Assembly (NCBI RefSeq): GCF_050908845.1
Contig: NZ_CP194171.1
Coordinates: 310,001-374,000, forward strand
Direction: 5' to 3'
DNA length: 64,000 nt
Origin: Marinobacterium_D sp050908845
GTDB taxonomy: Bacteria; Pseudomonadota; Gammaproteobacteria; Pseudomonadales; Balneatricaceae
Position numbers and translations under genes: made by a program. Positions 1-8,667 of the stretch are shown in pieces; the stretch's first letter is position 1, and every line of letters starts with the position of its first letter. The notes beneath the pieces were generated by a model. It searched no databases. It was not told the DNA's origin and was given only the letters and a program-made list of their open reading frames with translations.

Positions 1-344
1 GGGTTGATCGGCTTGGTGAGGTAGTCTACACCGCCCACATCCAGGCCGCGCACCACATCCTGGGTATCGGTGAGGCCGGTCATAAAGATAACGGGAATGG
101 CACAGAGATCCGGGTCCGCCTTCAGCGCTTCGCAGGTTTCAAAGCCGTTCATATGCGGCATCATCGCATCCAGCAGGATGATATCGGGCCGCATCCGCCG
201 GGCAATACTCATCGCCTGACGGCCTTCCAGCGCCACCAGTACATCGAGCCCCGCCGCTTCCAGGGTATCGTTGATCAGACTCAGGGCATCCGGCGCATCG
301 TCGACCACCAGCACCAGGTCCTGTCGTTCACTCCATTCGCTCAT
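1..344 (-). CDS. Response regulator, receiver domain (partial, cut by window edge)
   Basis: The minus-strand frame opens at ATG 344 and runs off the left edge with about 114 residues visible. They form a receiver domain: acidic pair in LVVDDAPDA, phospho-acceptor Asp in ILLDAMMPHMNG, the conserved Thr in FMTG and the Lys in LTKPIN. The start codon overlaps the stop of the upstream hybrid kinase (ATGA), so the two are translationally coupled and this is very likely the kinase's partner regulator. The output domain lies outside the window, so its type (DNA-binding or other) is unknown. Confidence 0.9.
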   Translation of the reverse strand, partial: MSEWSERQDLVLVVDDAPDALSLINDTLEAAGLDVLVALEGRQAMSIARRMRPDIILLDAMMPHMNGFETCEALKADPDLCAIPVIFMTGLTDTQDVVRGLDVGGVDYLTKPIN

Positions 345-3300
345 TTGGCCTGTCCCAGATACTCGGCCAGCCGGCCGAACTGCATTCCTTCGGATAAATT
401 TGTCAGCTTGGCCAGCTGCTCATCGCTGAGCAGCTCCGCTTCCCGAATCTGCTCCAACACCTGGCGCACACCGCGACGATAGCCGATCTCCGCATAACCA
501 CGCAGCTCACGAAGCAGCGGATGATCCGGCACCTCATCCCCGGCACCCTCGACCAGCGGCGCTGGAGCCGGGGCTTGCACTACAGGCTCAGGTTTATGCG
601 CCGGCTGGCGGGCCCAGTCCAGTTTCAGGAAGTGGCCGATGCGGTCCAGCAGCAGCTGGCTGCTCACCGGTTTCACCAGGTAATCGTCATACACCGCGCT
701 GCCCGCCGGCTGGCGGCGCTGCTCCTGCACATCGGCAGAAAGCATCAAGATCGGTTCGGAGTGCCCCTGGCGGCGCAGTTCTGCAGCCAGATCCAGGCCG
801 TTCATGCCCGGCATGGAGATATCCAGCAGGAACAGGTCCGGTTTCACCTCCGCTATCAGCTCCAGGCAAGCCTGCGCGCTGCGTGCCTCGTAAACCCGGA
901 AGCCCAGGGGTTGCAGCATATCGGAAAGCAGCCCCCGCAGCACCGGATCATCGTCCACCACACAGATCGTCTTGCGCTCGCCGGCATAGCCGGTGACCGG
1001 CGCCTGCACCGCCACTGCCGCCGGCGTATCCACCCAGGGCAGCATCAGCGATACCTTGAAACGACTGCCCTCACCGGGGGTACTCGTGGCTTGAAGATCA
1101 CCGCCCATGATCTCGGTAAGCAGTTTGACGATGGTCAGCCCCAGGCCGCTGCCGGGCAGATCGGCCGTGGAGGCGGTGCGCACCCGCTCGAACGGATCGA
1201 ACACCCGCTCCAGGTCGCTCTTGTCGATTCCGACACCGGTATCCTCGATGACGAACTCCGCCACCTGGTTGCGATAGCGCAGGCGGAAGCGCACCTCGCC
1301 CTGGGGCGTGTATTTCACCGCATTGGAGAGCAGGTTGATCAGGATCTGTCGCAGCCGCTTTTCATCGGTCATCACCACCTGGGGCAGGCGCTCCGGCACC
1401 TCGGAGATGAAGTTCACCCCCTTCTGTGCCGCCTGAAAGGCGAACATCTGCTCCAGCTGCACGATCAGCTCCGGCAACAGCACCGGCCCACGACAGAGTT
1501 CAAGGCGGCCGGCCTCGATACGGGAGATATCCAGCAGACCTTCGATCAGATCCGCCAGGTACTGCCCGCTCCTGTGGATAATTTTAAGGCCTTCGCTATC
1601 GGCCTTTTCCAGCGAATCCCGGCCCTGGATCAGCTGTGCATAACCGATGATCGACTGCAGCGGCGTGCGCAGTTCATGGCTGATCCCGCTCATGTAGCGG
1701 CTTTTCGCTTCACTGGCGCGCTCGGCCACCTCTTTCGCCGCCTGCAACTCGCGGTCCGTCTCCTCGTGGGCCTCGATCTCCTGCAGCAGCTTCAACGTCT
1801 GGCGGTTGGACTCCTGCTGCGCCACCACCCGGCTTTCGTGCGCCAGCAGGAACAGCCAGGCCACCACACCGGCGGCGATCAACATCACGAAAAACAGCGT
1901 GATCAGCGCCTGGGCCAGCAGTTGCGCCATCTGCGGCGTCACCGGATCCATCTGCCGGTAGACGATCGCCATCAGCCCAGCCAGCAGCAGGGTGATGATC
2001 AGCAACAGGCTGACAAAGCGGCCCAGGCGGGAGTCGATACGGCGAATCCACTGCGGCGAGAAAAACAGCCGCAGGAAACTCACCACCTGGTGCCCGAAAC
2101 GCGCCTGGGGTTTGCAGCTGTCCAGGCAGCGCGAGTCCAGTGAGCAGCAGAGCGAACAGATCGGCAGCTCATAGGCGGGGCAGTAACTCATATCCTCATG
2201 TTCGAACGGGTTTTCGCAGACACCACAGATGTGGCGGTTTGCCCTGCCTTCCGGGATCAGTTCCAGCTCCAGCGATTCCCGCGCCAGGTAATAGCGCCCG
2301 CCAGTGGCCCAGCCGATCAGGGGCACCATGACAAAACAGACACCCAGGCTGATAAAGTGGCTCAAGGTGCGGGCAACGTCGCCGAACAGACCAAGATAGG
2401 CCAGCAACCCGATCAATACCGCCGCGGCCATGGAGCCGACACCGACAGGGTTCACGTCATAAAGGTGGGAACGCTTGAACTCCACCCTTTTCGGGCTCAG
2501 TCCCAGCGGCTTGTTGATCATCAGATCCGCCGACAGGGACCCCAGCCAGCTCACCGCAACGATGGCAAACACGCCGAGAATCGCTTCCAGCGCCTGGTAG
2601 ATCCCCAGTTCCATCAGAATCAGCGCGATGGTGACGTTGAACACCAGCCAGACCACGCGCCCGGGGTGGTTGTGGGTCAGCCGGGAAAAGAAGTTGGACC
2701 AGGCGATGGAGCCGGCATAGGCGTTGGTCAGATTGATCTTCATCTGCGAGATGATCACCATCACCCCGGCCAGCAGCAGCGCGGCACCTTCGGAGTGGGT
2801 CAGGTAGTTGAACACCCGCTGGTACATCAGCGTCGGGTCCGTGGCGGCGACAAAAGAGGCGGTTTCGGAGAAGATCAGGTAGGCCAGGAAGGAGCCCAAT
2901 AACATCTTGATAACACCGATCACCACCCAGCCGGGGCCGGACAGCAGCATCCAGAACCACCAGCGCTTGCGGTTCTCGCGGGTTTTCTCCGGCATAAAGC
3001 GCAGGTAATCCACCTGCTCGCCAATCTGCGCCACCATGGCGAAAAACACCGACGCCGCGGCGCCAAACAGCATCAGGTCGAAGCCGGCACCGTGCTCCAG
3101 CCCCCGCGGTACAAAGAGAGTCCAGCCCTCGTAGCGCTCCGATTCATGCACGATCACCAGCCCCAGGGCGCTGACCTGCAGCAGCAGCCAGATCGGCTGG
3201 GTGCCCACCTGGAAACGGCTGATCGCGGTGATGCCGTGGGTCACCACGGGAATCACCGCGATGGCACTGAGCAGATAGCCCAGCGCCATCGGTATGCCGA

Positions 3301-3733
3301 ACAGCGCTTTCAGCGCGGCGGCCAGTATCGCCGCCTCGATGGCAAAGAAGATAAAGGTGAAACTGGCATAGATCAGCGAGGTGATGGTGGAGCCCAGGTA
3401 GCCGAACCCGGCGCCGCGGGTCAGCAGGTCGATATCCAGCCCGTTTTTGGCGGCGTGGTAAACGATCGGTACGCCGGTAATAAAGAAGAGAGTACAGACC
3501 ACCAGGATAGCGATCAGCGTATTGGTGAAGCCGTAGGCCAGGGTCACGGCGGCGGCGATGCCCTCAAGCGCCAGAAACGCCGTGGCGCCAAGCGCCGTCA
3601 TAGCAACGCGCTCGATGCTCATCCTGCGCCCCTGCCGGGCGGTAAACCTGAGGGCGAAATCTTCCAGCGTCTGGTCCGCCACCCACTTGTTGTAGCGACG
3701 TCTGACCTTGTATATGCGTTGCGTGGCGCTCAT
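341..3733 (-). CDS. NCS1 permease-like / hybrid sensor histidine kinase fusion
   Basis: This 1130-residue protein joins a transporter-like module to a hybrid kinase. Residues ~40-490 hold about twelve hydrophobic segments and resemble NCS1 (purine/cytosine) permeases, for example around NLTNAYAGSIAWSN (~334-347). Residues 503-540 carry eight cysteines, then come two more membrane segments (~572-630). The kinase follows: HisKA with SHELRTP (His686), an ATPase domain with NLLSNAVKY, DTGVGI and GSGLGL, and a receiver with phospho-acceptor Asp971 (LLDISMPGMNG). The C-terminal ~80 residues are helical and unassigned. By analogy with CbrA-type SSS-kinase fusions, the permease part may sense or couple uptake of a small solute to signalling; the ligand cannot be read from sequence. 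It overlaps the downstream response regulator gene by 4 bases. Confidence 0.9.
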   Translation of the reverse strand: MSATQRIYKVRRRYNKWVADQTLEDFALRFTARQGRRMSIERVAMTALGATAFLALEGIAAAVTLAYGFTNTLIAILVVCTLFFITGVPIVYHAAKNGLDIDLLTRGAGFGYLGSTITSLIYASFTFIFFAIEAAILAAALKALFGIPMALGYLLSAIAVIPVVTHGITAISRFQVGTQPIWLLLQVSALGLVIVHESERYEGWTLFVPRGLEHGAGFDLMLFGAAASVFFAMVAQIGEQVDYLRFMPEKTRENRKRWWFWMLLSGPGWVVIGVIKMLLGSFLAYLIFSETASFVAATDPTLMYQRVFNYLTHSEGAALLLAGVMVIISQMKINLTNAYAGSIAWSNFFSRLTHNHPGRVVWLVFNVTIALILMELGIYQALEAILGVFAIVAVSWLGSLSADLMINKPLGLSPKRVEFKRSHLYDVNPVGVGSMAAAVLIGLLAYLGLFGDVARTLSHFISLGVCFVMVPLIGWATGGRYYLARESLELELIPEGRANRHICGVCENPFEHEDMSYCPAYELPICSLCCSLDSRCLDSCKPQARFGHQVVSFLRLFFSPQWIRRIDSRLGRFVSLLLIITLLLAGLMAIVYRQMDPVTPQMAQLLAQALITLFFVMLIAAGVVAWLFLLAHESRVVAQQESNRQTLKLLQEIEAHEETDRELQAAKEVAERASEAKSRYMSGISHELRTPLQSIIGYAQLIQGRDSLEKADSEGLKIIHRSGQYLADLIEGLLDISRIEAGRLELCRGPVLLPELIVQLEQMFAFQAAQKGVNFISEVPERLPQVVMTDEKRLRQILINLLSNAVKYTPQGEVRFRLRYRNQVAEFVIEDTGVGIDKSDLERVFDPFERVRTASTADLPGSGLGLTIVKLLTEIMGGDLQATSTPGEGSRFKVSLMLPWVDTPAAVAVQAPVTGYAGERKTICVVDDDPVLRGLLSDMLQPLGFRVYEARSAQACLELIAEVKPDLFLLDISMPGMNGLDLAAELRRQGHSEPILMLSADVQEQRRQPAGSAVYDDYLVKPVSSQLLLDRIGHFLKLDWARQPAHKPEPVVQAPAPAPLVEGAGDEVPDHPLLRELRGYAEIGYRRGVRQVLEQIREAELLSDEQLAKLTNLSEGMQFGRLAEYLGQAK

Positions 3734-3859
3734 TCCGGCTCAAGTTCCCCGATATACTGCGTAATCCAACAAAGAGCACAGCCTGAATAGAAGCTTTGAT
3801 CTTACCTTAAATGCACCGCTTTTTCGGTAAAAGCTGCCGGTAGGGAAATCCGGTTGAGC

Positions 3860-3893
3860 AAAAAAATAGCCTGGCCCCGCAAGGGACCAGGCT
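3860..3893 (-). terminator. Rho-independent terminator after the fucP-like gene
   Basis: A long hairpin pairs AGCCTGGCC (from 3868) with GGACCAGGCT (3884-3893). On the minus strand it is followed by a run of seven T (3866-3860). It lies downstream of the FucP-type permease and before the kinase fusion gene, so the two minus-strand genes are separate transcription units. Confidence 0.85.
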
Positions 3894-3941
3894 GTTCAGG
3901 TAAGCATGACGCTGCCGGCATCAGTCCCGGCGGAGGGCGTT

Positions 3942-5246
3942 TCAGGCCAGGGCCGGCGCCGCGTTGCTCTCCTCACGCGGTCCAGACTGCATATCGAACA
4001 GGCCGTAACGGGCGATGACCAGGAAGCAGGCCGCCGGCACCAGGAAGGAAACTGTGGTGCCCCAGGTGTCGATCACCGCGCCCTGCACCAGCGGCAGCAG
4101 CGCACCACCGAGAATCGCCATAACCAGTCCTGCAGCACCGAACTTGGTATCCGAACCCAGTCCTTTCAGCGCGATCCCGTAAATCGTCGGGAACATCAGT
4201 GACAGGCAGCCGGAGATCGCGACCAGCGCCCAGACTGAGGTCATTCCGGAACCAACGGACAGATAGGCACAGAGCAGAGCGGCGATAATCGACAGCGCCG
4301 TCAGCAGTTTCGAGGCGCTGACATACCCCATCAGCCAGGTCATGGCGAAGCGGGCAACGAGGAACAGGATCAGGCTGTACTGCAGATACTCGCCGGCAGC
4401 GGCCTCATTAACCGAGAGCGCTTCCATCACGTACTGGATCGTAAAGGTCCAGACGCAGGTCTGGGCGCCGACGTTGAAGAACTGGGCGATAACACCAAAC
4501 CGGTAATGCGGATTGCGCAGCAGGCGGCCCAGGGTGGCACCGAAATGCACATCACGTGAGTGAGCGACCACTTTCTCTCGGGTAGGCCTGATACGCATCA
4601 TCGCAATCGCGAACCAGATCAGCACCAGGACACAGGCCATGCCCACATAGGGCAGCATCACCGCGTCCAGCTCGGCAGACTGGATCGTCTGCAGCTGCGC
4701 TGGGGACATGGCCGCGCGCTGTTCGGCAGTGGCCGGATTCAGCTGGGTCAGAATCAGCGTGGCACCAAGGAATACACCGATATTGCAGCCCACCGGGTTA
4801 AACGCCTGGGCGAAATTCAGCCGGCGCGTGGCATTGGCCTTCGGTCCCATGGCTATGACAAAGGGGTTGGCGGAGGTTTCGAGTATCGACAGGCCCGCCG
4901 CCAGGATAAACAGCGCGGCCAGGAAGTAGCCGTAGGTCATCGACTGGCTGGCCGGATAGAACATGAACGCACCGGAGGCGGCGAAGCCGAGCCCTGTCAG
5001 CACACCCACTTTGTAGGAGAAGCGGCGGTTGATGAACGCCGCCGGCAGCGCCAGGCAGAAGTAGGCGCCGTAGTAAGCGAACTGCACCAGGGCGGACTGG
5101 AGCGCGCTCATGGTAAAAATCTTGCTGAATACCTTCACCAGGGGGTCGGTCATGTTGGCCGCAACGCCCCAGGCGGCAAAGCAGGTGGTGAGGAGAATAA
5201 AAGGAAGAATCATCTCCCGGAAAACGATCGGGGTACGTGAGTTCAT
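3942..5246 (-). CDS. fucP: FucP-type MFS sugar/proton symporter
   Basis: This 434-residue major facilitator protein has about 12 membrane segments and is close in length to E. coli FucP (438). Family landmarks are the N-terminal FAAWGVAANMTDPL, containing the acidic residue expected in helix 1, and SILETSANPFVIAMGP in helix 4, containing the conserved Glu. The start at 5246 was chosen because GGCGAGG sits just upstream; an ATG at 5267 and a longer open frame lack comparable support. FucP relatives import L-fucose, glucose/galactose or other hexoses. No sugar catabolic gene is adjacent, so the substrate is open and the symbol denotes the family only. Confidence 0.82.
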   Translation of the reverse strand: MNSRTPIVFREMILPFILLTTCFAAWGVAANMTDPLVKVFSKIFTMSALQSALVQFAYYGAYFCLALPAAFINRRFSYKVGVLTGLGFAASGAFMFYPASQSMTYGYFLAALFILAAGLSILETSANPFVIAMGPKANATRRLNFAQAFNPVGCNIGVFLGATLILTQLNPATAEQRAAMSPAQLQTIQSAELDAVMLPYVGMACVLVLIWFAIAMMRIRPTREKVVAHSRDVHFGATLGRLLRNPHYRFGVIAQFFNVGAQTCVWTFTIQYVMEALSVNEAAAGEYLQYSLILFLVARFAMTWLMGYVSASKLLTALSIIAALLCAYLSVGSGMTSVWALVAISGCLSLMFPTIYGIALKGLGSDTKFGAAGLVMAILGGALLPLVQGAVIDTWGTTVSFLVPAACFLVIARYGLFDMQSGPREESNAAPALA

Positions 5247-5491
5247 GGTTGCCTCGCCTGTTGTCATTGTTTGGGCGGCTCCGCTCGGGACCCGCTGGCT
5301 GGACAGTGTTTGCCTGAATGTTGATTTCAGCAGAGCTATAAAAACAGGGAATGAATAGAGCGAAGCGGAGTTGTAACAATTGTAATGAGCCGCCAACGCC
5401 GGTGCTGCGCTGGTTGAGAGGCTATGCTCATTGTAGAATTCCCGGCGCTGACCTGACCGGTTAGCCAAATTGGATTTAAGGAGCTCTTACC
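5247..5491. promoter_or_regulatory. Divergent promoter region between two transporter genes
   Basis: This 245-base gap separates the divergent FucP-like and DASS-like transporter genes and must hold both promoters. A direct repeat TTGTAA-caa-TTGTAA lies at 5371-5385 and could be a regulator site. No clear -35/-10 pair could be fixed by eye. Confidence 0.4.
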
Positions 5492-6826
5492 GTGCCCGGT
5501 AGTAAAATCACTTTCCTGATCGCGCTGCTCGCCGCCGCCGCGATCTATTTCCTGACACCTTTCGACCCCGCCTTGCGCACAGGTCTGGCGGTATTGGCTC
5601 TGGTAGCCATCCTGTGGATGACCGAAACCTTCAACATCACGGTCACCGCCCTGTTGATTCCGGTACTGGCTGTATTGACCGGCGTCTTTTCCACAGCGGA
5701 TGCGCTGAAGAACTTCGCCAACCCGATTATTTTCCTGTTTCTCGGCGGTTTTGCGCTGGCAGCGGCCCTGCACGAACAAAAGCTGGATCACTATATCTCC
5801 ACGCATGTGCTGCGCATCGCCCGTGGCCACCTCGGCGTTGCCGCACTGCTGCTGTTCGTCACCGCGGCCGCGCTTTCCATGTGGATCTCCAACACCGCCA
5901 CCACGGCGATGATGCTGCCGCTGGTGCTGGGCCTGTTGAGCCAGCTGCCCTATGAAGGCAACAAGCGCACCTACTGGTTTATCCTGCTCGGCCTGGCCTA
6001 CTCCGCCAGTATCGGCGGTATCGGCACCCTGGTCGGCAGCCCGCCCAACGCCATCGCGGCCGCAGCCGTGGGCCTCACCTTCCTCGACTGGCTGAAGATC
6101 GGCCTGCCGATCGTGATCGTCTCCTTCCCGCTGATGATTCTTGTTCTCTGGCTGGTGATGCGCCCGGACCTGAACCACCACTTCGAGCAGGGTGAGGATC
6201 ACGAAAAACTGAACGGCTCCCAGTGGGCCACCCTGGGCGTGTTCGGCCTGACCGTCTGCCTCTGGCTGTTCAGCAGCCCGATTTCCAAGCTGCTGGGCGT
6301 TACCAAGGGATTCGACGCACTGGTGGCAATCGCCGCCATCCTGATGCTGTGCATGCTCAAGCTGGTGTCCTGGAAAGCGGTCGAGAAATCAGCTGACTGG
6401 GGCGTACTGCTGCTGTTCGGCGGTGGTCTGACCCTGTCGGCTATGCTGAAGGAAACCGGCACCAGCCTCTACCTGGCGCAGTCGATCAGCGACCTGCTGC
6501 ACGGCGCGCCGATCATCCTGTTTATCCTGGTGGTTGCGGCGTTCGTGGTGATGCTGACTGAAATCGCCAGTAACACCGCCAGCAGCGCCCTGCTGGTGCC
6601 GATCTTTGTCGGCATCGCGGGTGCCATGGGAATGCCGGAGGTGGTGATGGCGATGGTGATCGCGGTGGCCGCATCCTGTGCCTTCATGCTGCCGGTGGCG
6701 ACACCGCCTAACGCCATCGTTTATGGCTCTGGCGCCGTGCCTCAGTCTCAGATGATGCGCACAGGCGTGGTGCTTAACGCGGTAATGACGGCCGTCATTA
6801 CCGGGGCCGCGATGCTGATGCTCTGA
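5492..6826 (+). CDS. DASS/SLC13-family anion:sodium symporter
   Basis: This 444-residue membrane protein starts at GTG with a good ribosome site (AAGGAGC) 7-10 bases upstream. It shows the paired family motifs of divalent anion:sodium symporters: SNTATTAMMLPL with GTLVGSPPNAI in the first half, and ASNTASSALLVPI with LPVATPPNAIVYGSG in the second half. These build the two sodium/substrate sites. Members carry dicarboxylates, sulfate or related anions, and the exact substrate cannot be decided here. It is divergent from the FucP-like gene and convergent with the thioesterase gene, with only 3 bases between stops. Confidence 0.9.
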   Translation: MPGSKITFLIALLAAAAIYFLTPFDPALRTGLAVLALVAILWMTETFNITVTALLIPVLAVLTGVFSTADALKNFANPIIFLFLGGFALAAALHEQKLDHYISTHVLRIARGHLGVAALLLFVTAAALSMWISNTATTAMMLPLVLGLLSQLPYEGNKRTYWFILLGLAYSASIGGIGTLVGSPPNAIAAAAVGLTFLDWLKIGLPIVIVSFPLMILVLWLVMRPDLNHHFEQGEDHEKLNGSQWATLGVFGLTVCLWLFSSPISKLLGVTKGFDALVAIAAILMLCMLKLVSWKAVEKSADWGVLLLFGGGLTLSAMLKETGTSLYLAQSISDLLHGAPIILFILVVAAFVVMLTEIASNTASSALLVPIFVGIAGAMGMPEVVMAMVIAVAASCAFMLPVATPPNAIVYGSGAVPQSQMMRTGVVLNAVMTAVITGAAMLML

Positions 6827-6829
6827 GGC

Positions 6830-7240
6830 TTAGTTTGACTCTGCCGGCGGCAGGCGACGAATGTGGCCGTCGGCATCGATTGCCACCTGCACACATTCGC
6901 AGACGGTGACCTTGCGCGGGGCCTTGCCATCAGGGCACAGGCCCCAGCATTCCACCGCAATCCGCAGCGAGCTGTGACCACGCTCCAGGACACGGGTATA
7001 AAAGGAAAGAATCGTTCCCTGCAGCACCGGTGACATAAACGCCATCCGCCCCACCGATACGGTCGCGATACGCCCCTGGGCTTCCTGACCGGCACGGATC
7101 TCACTGGCGAGCACCGCCTGAGAGCTGACCCAGCCACCATACACATCACCGAACATGTTCACGGCATCATGTCCTGCGGGAAGCTGGAGACTGAGCTCGC
7201 CTTCCGGGCGCAGCAGATGTTCGTTGTCGACGGTTCCCAT
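6830..7240 (-). CDS. YciA-like acyl-CoA thioesterase (hotdog fold)
   Basis: The 136-residue protein matches the short hotdog acyl-CoA thioesterases. The helix motif NMFGDVYGGWVSSQ carries the catalytic Asp seen in YciA as GDIFGGW. It probably hydrolyses acyl-CoAs in the cytoplasm, limiting acyl-CoA build-up or recycling CoA. The start at 7240 is preferred because GGAGGG lies just upstream; a longer frame to 7336 has an arginine-rich leader with no similarity to the family. It is a single gene divergent from pstS. Confidence 0.85.
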   Translation of the reverse strand: MGTVDNEHLLRPEGELSLQLPAGHDAVNMFGDVYGGWVSSQAVLASEIRAGQEAQGRIATVSVGRMAFMSPVLQGTILSFYTRVLERGHSSLRIAVECWGLCPDGKAPRKVTVCECVQVAIDADGHIRRLPPAESN

Positions 7241-7374
7241 ATACCCTCCAATTAATGCAACAGCCAGCCCGCACCTGCGCCTGAGCGGCACTCGAGGAGC
7301 GGCGAACCTATGATAATCGATTCGTCGGCTAACCAAAGATGGAACAGTGAAAAATCTCTATACCGGATTGGCGA

Positions 7375-7408
7375 CTGTAATATATCGGTAACTTTCCAGA
7401 CTTATAGT
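7375..7408 (+). promoter_or_regulatory. Pho box and -10 of pstS
   Basis: CTGTAAT (7375-7381), a 4-base ATAT spacer and CGGTAAC (7386-7392) form the 7-4-7 direct repeat of a PhoB site. A -10 element TATAGT follows at 7403-7408, exactly 10 bases after the box, the spacing expected when PhoB replaces the -35. pstS is therefore expected to be induced on phosphate starvation. Confidence 0.8.
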
Positions 7409-7459
7409 CCCGGCCTACAAAGTTTCTATCCAATCGATCCAGTTTAAGAGGGATACAGA

Positions 7460-8503
7460 ATGACCATGCGTACCCGAGCTCTTGCTATCGCACTGACCGC
7501 CGCGACCGGTCTTGGCATGGCAAACGCCGCCGTTGCTCGTGACACTATCAGCATCGTTGGCTCCTCCACTGTTTACCCGTTCGCTACCGTGGTAGCAGAG
7601 CGTTTCGGTACCAACACTGACTTCAACACCCCGACCCTGGAATCTACCGGTTCTGGCGGTGGCATGAAGCTGTTCTGCGCCGGCATCGGCACTCAGCACC
7701 CGGACATCACCAACGCTTCCCGTCGCATGAAGCCGTCCGAGTTCGAACTGTGCCAGAGCAATGGCGTTAAAGACATCACCGAATTCCGCATCGGTTCTGA
7801 CGGTATCGTTATCGCCAGCTCCAACGAAGCCGAAAACCTGAACCTCACCCTGGAACAGCTGTTCCTGGCTCTGGGCGCCAAGGTACCGGTTGACGGCAAG
7901 TGGGTTGCTAACCCGAACAAAAACTGGAGCGACGTTGACTCCAGCCTGCCGAACAAGCCGATCCGCGTAATGGGTCCGCCGCCGACTTCCGGTACCCGTG
8001 ACTCCTTCAACGAACTGGCCCTGGGTGCTGGTTGTGAAGAGCTGCCGGAAGCCGAAAGCCTGAGCAAGGATGAGCACAAAGCGATCTGCGAAAGCGTTCG
8101 TGAAGATGGCGCGTTCATCGAAGCCGGTGAAAACGACAACCTGATCGTTCAGAAACTGATCGGCGACCACGGCCTCTACGGCGTATTCGGCTTCAGCTTC
8201 CTGGAAGAGAACGCTGACCGTCTGCAGGCTGCGACTCTGAACGGCATGGTTCCGACTGCTGAAGATATCGCTGCTGACAAGTACCCGGTTGCCCGCTCCC
8301 TGTTCTTCTACGTGAAGAAAGCACACGTCGGTGTTGTTCCGGGCATCCAGGAATACGTCAACGAGTTCACCAGCAACGGTGCTCTGGGCCAGAACGGTTA
8401 CCTCAAGGACGTAGGTCTGATCATCCCGCCGCGTGAGCAGCTGGCTCACCTGATGGACAAGGCTGAAAACCTGACTAACCTGACTCTCGACGAGCTCAAG
8501 TAA
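7460..8503 (+). CDS. pstS: Phosphate ABC transporter periplasmic binding protein
   Basis: The 347-residue precursor has a signal peptide (basic MTMRTR, hydrophobic stretch, likely cleavage near ANAAVA-RD). Mature sequence begins with ISIVGSSTVYPFA, the phosphate-binding N-terminal signature of PstS. PPTSGTRDSF is a second ligand-contacting segment. The protein binds orthophosphate in the periplasm and hands it to PstCA. A ribosome site AGAGGG precedes the ATG. Codon use is markedly biased, as expected for an abundant protein. A hairpin after the gene probably limits read-through to pstCAB. Confidence 0.95.
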   Translation: MTMRTRALAIALTAATGLGMANAAVARDTISIVGSSTVYPFATVVAERFGTNTDFNTPTLESTGSGGGMKLFCAGIGTQHPDITNASRRMKPSEFELCQSNGVKDITEFRIGSDGIVIASSNEAENLNLTLEQLFLALGAKVPVDGKWVANPNKNWSDVDSSLPNKPIRVMGPPPTSGTRDSFNELALGAGCEELPEAESLSKDEHKAICESVREDGAFIEAGENDNLIVQKLIGDHGLYGVFGFSFLEENADRLQAATLNGMVPTAEDIAADKYPVARSLFFYVKKAHVGVVPGIQEYVNEFTSNGALGQNGYLKDVGLIIPPREQLAHLMDKAENLTNLTLDELK

Positions 8504-8530
8504 ACGTCAGGATCAGCCCTATGATCCCGC

Positions 8531-8563
8531 AGGGTGTGGTCCTTTCGAGGCCCACACCCTTTT
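8531..8563 (+). terminator. Terminator or attenuator after pstS
   Basis: AGGGTGTGG (8531-8539) pairs with CCACACCCT (8552-8560), followed by a short T run. It lies between pstS and pstC, which would let the binding protein be made in excess over the membrane components by partial termination. Confidence 0.75.
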
Positions 8564-8667
8564 GCACTTCTGGGGGGCGACGGATAAACCCACGCACCCC
8601 GGCCGTGTAGGCGCCTTGTTTAGAGTATACTCAGCGCCCAACGAAAACCTCGCAGACAGGTAGACAC

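Noticed and set aside
521..2143. 540-codon plus-strand ORF rich in His, Gln and Arg
   Set aside because: It is the mirror frame of the histidine kinase gene, with no signal or domain character.
8564..8667. Pho box before pstC
   Set aside because: Only a TATACT-like -10 was found, without the direct repeat; pstCAB probably relies on read-through from pstS.
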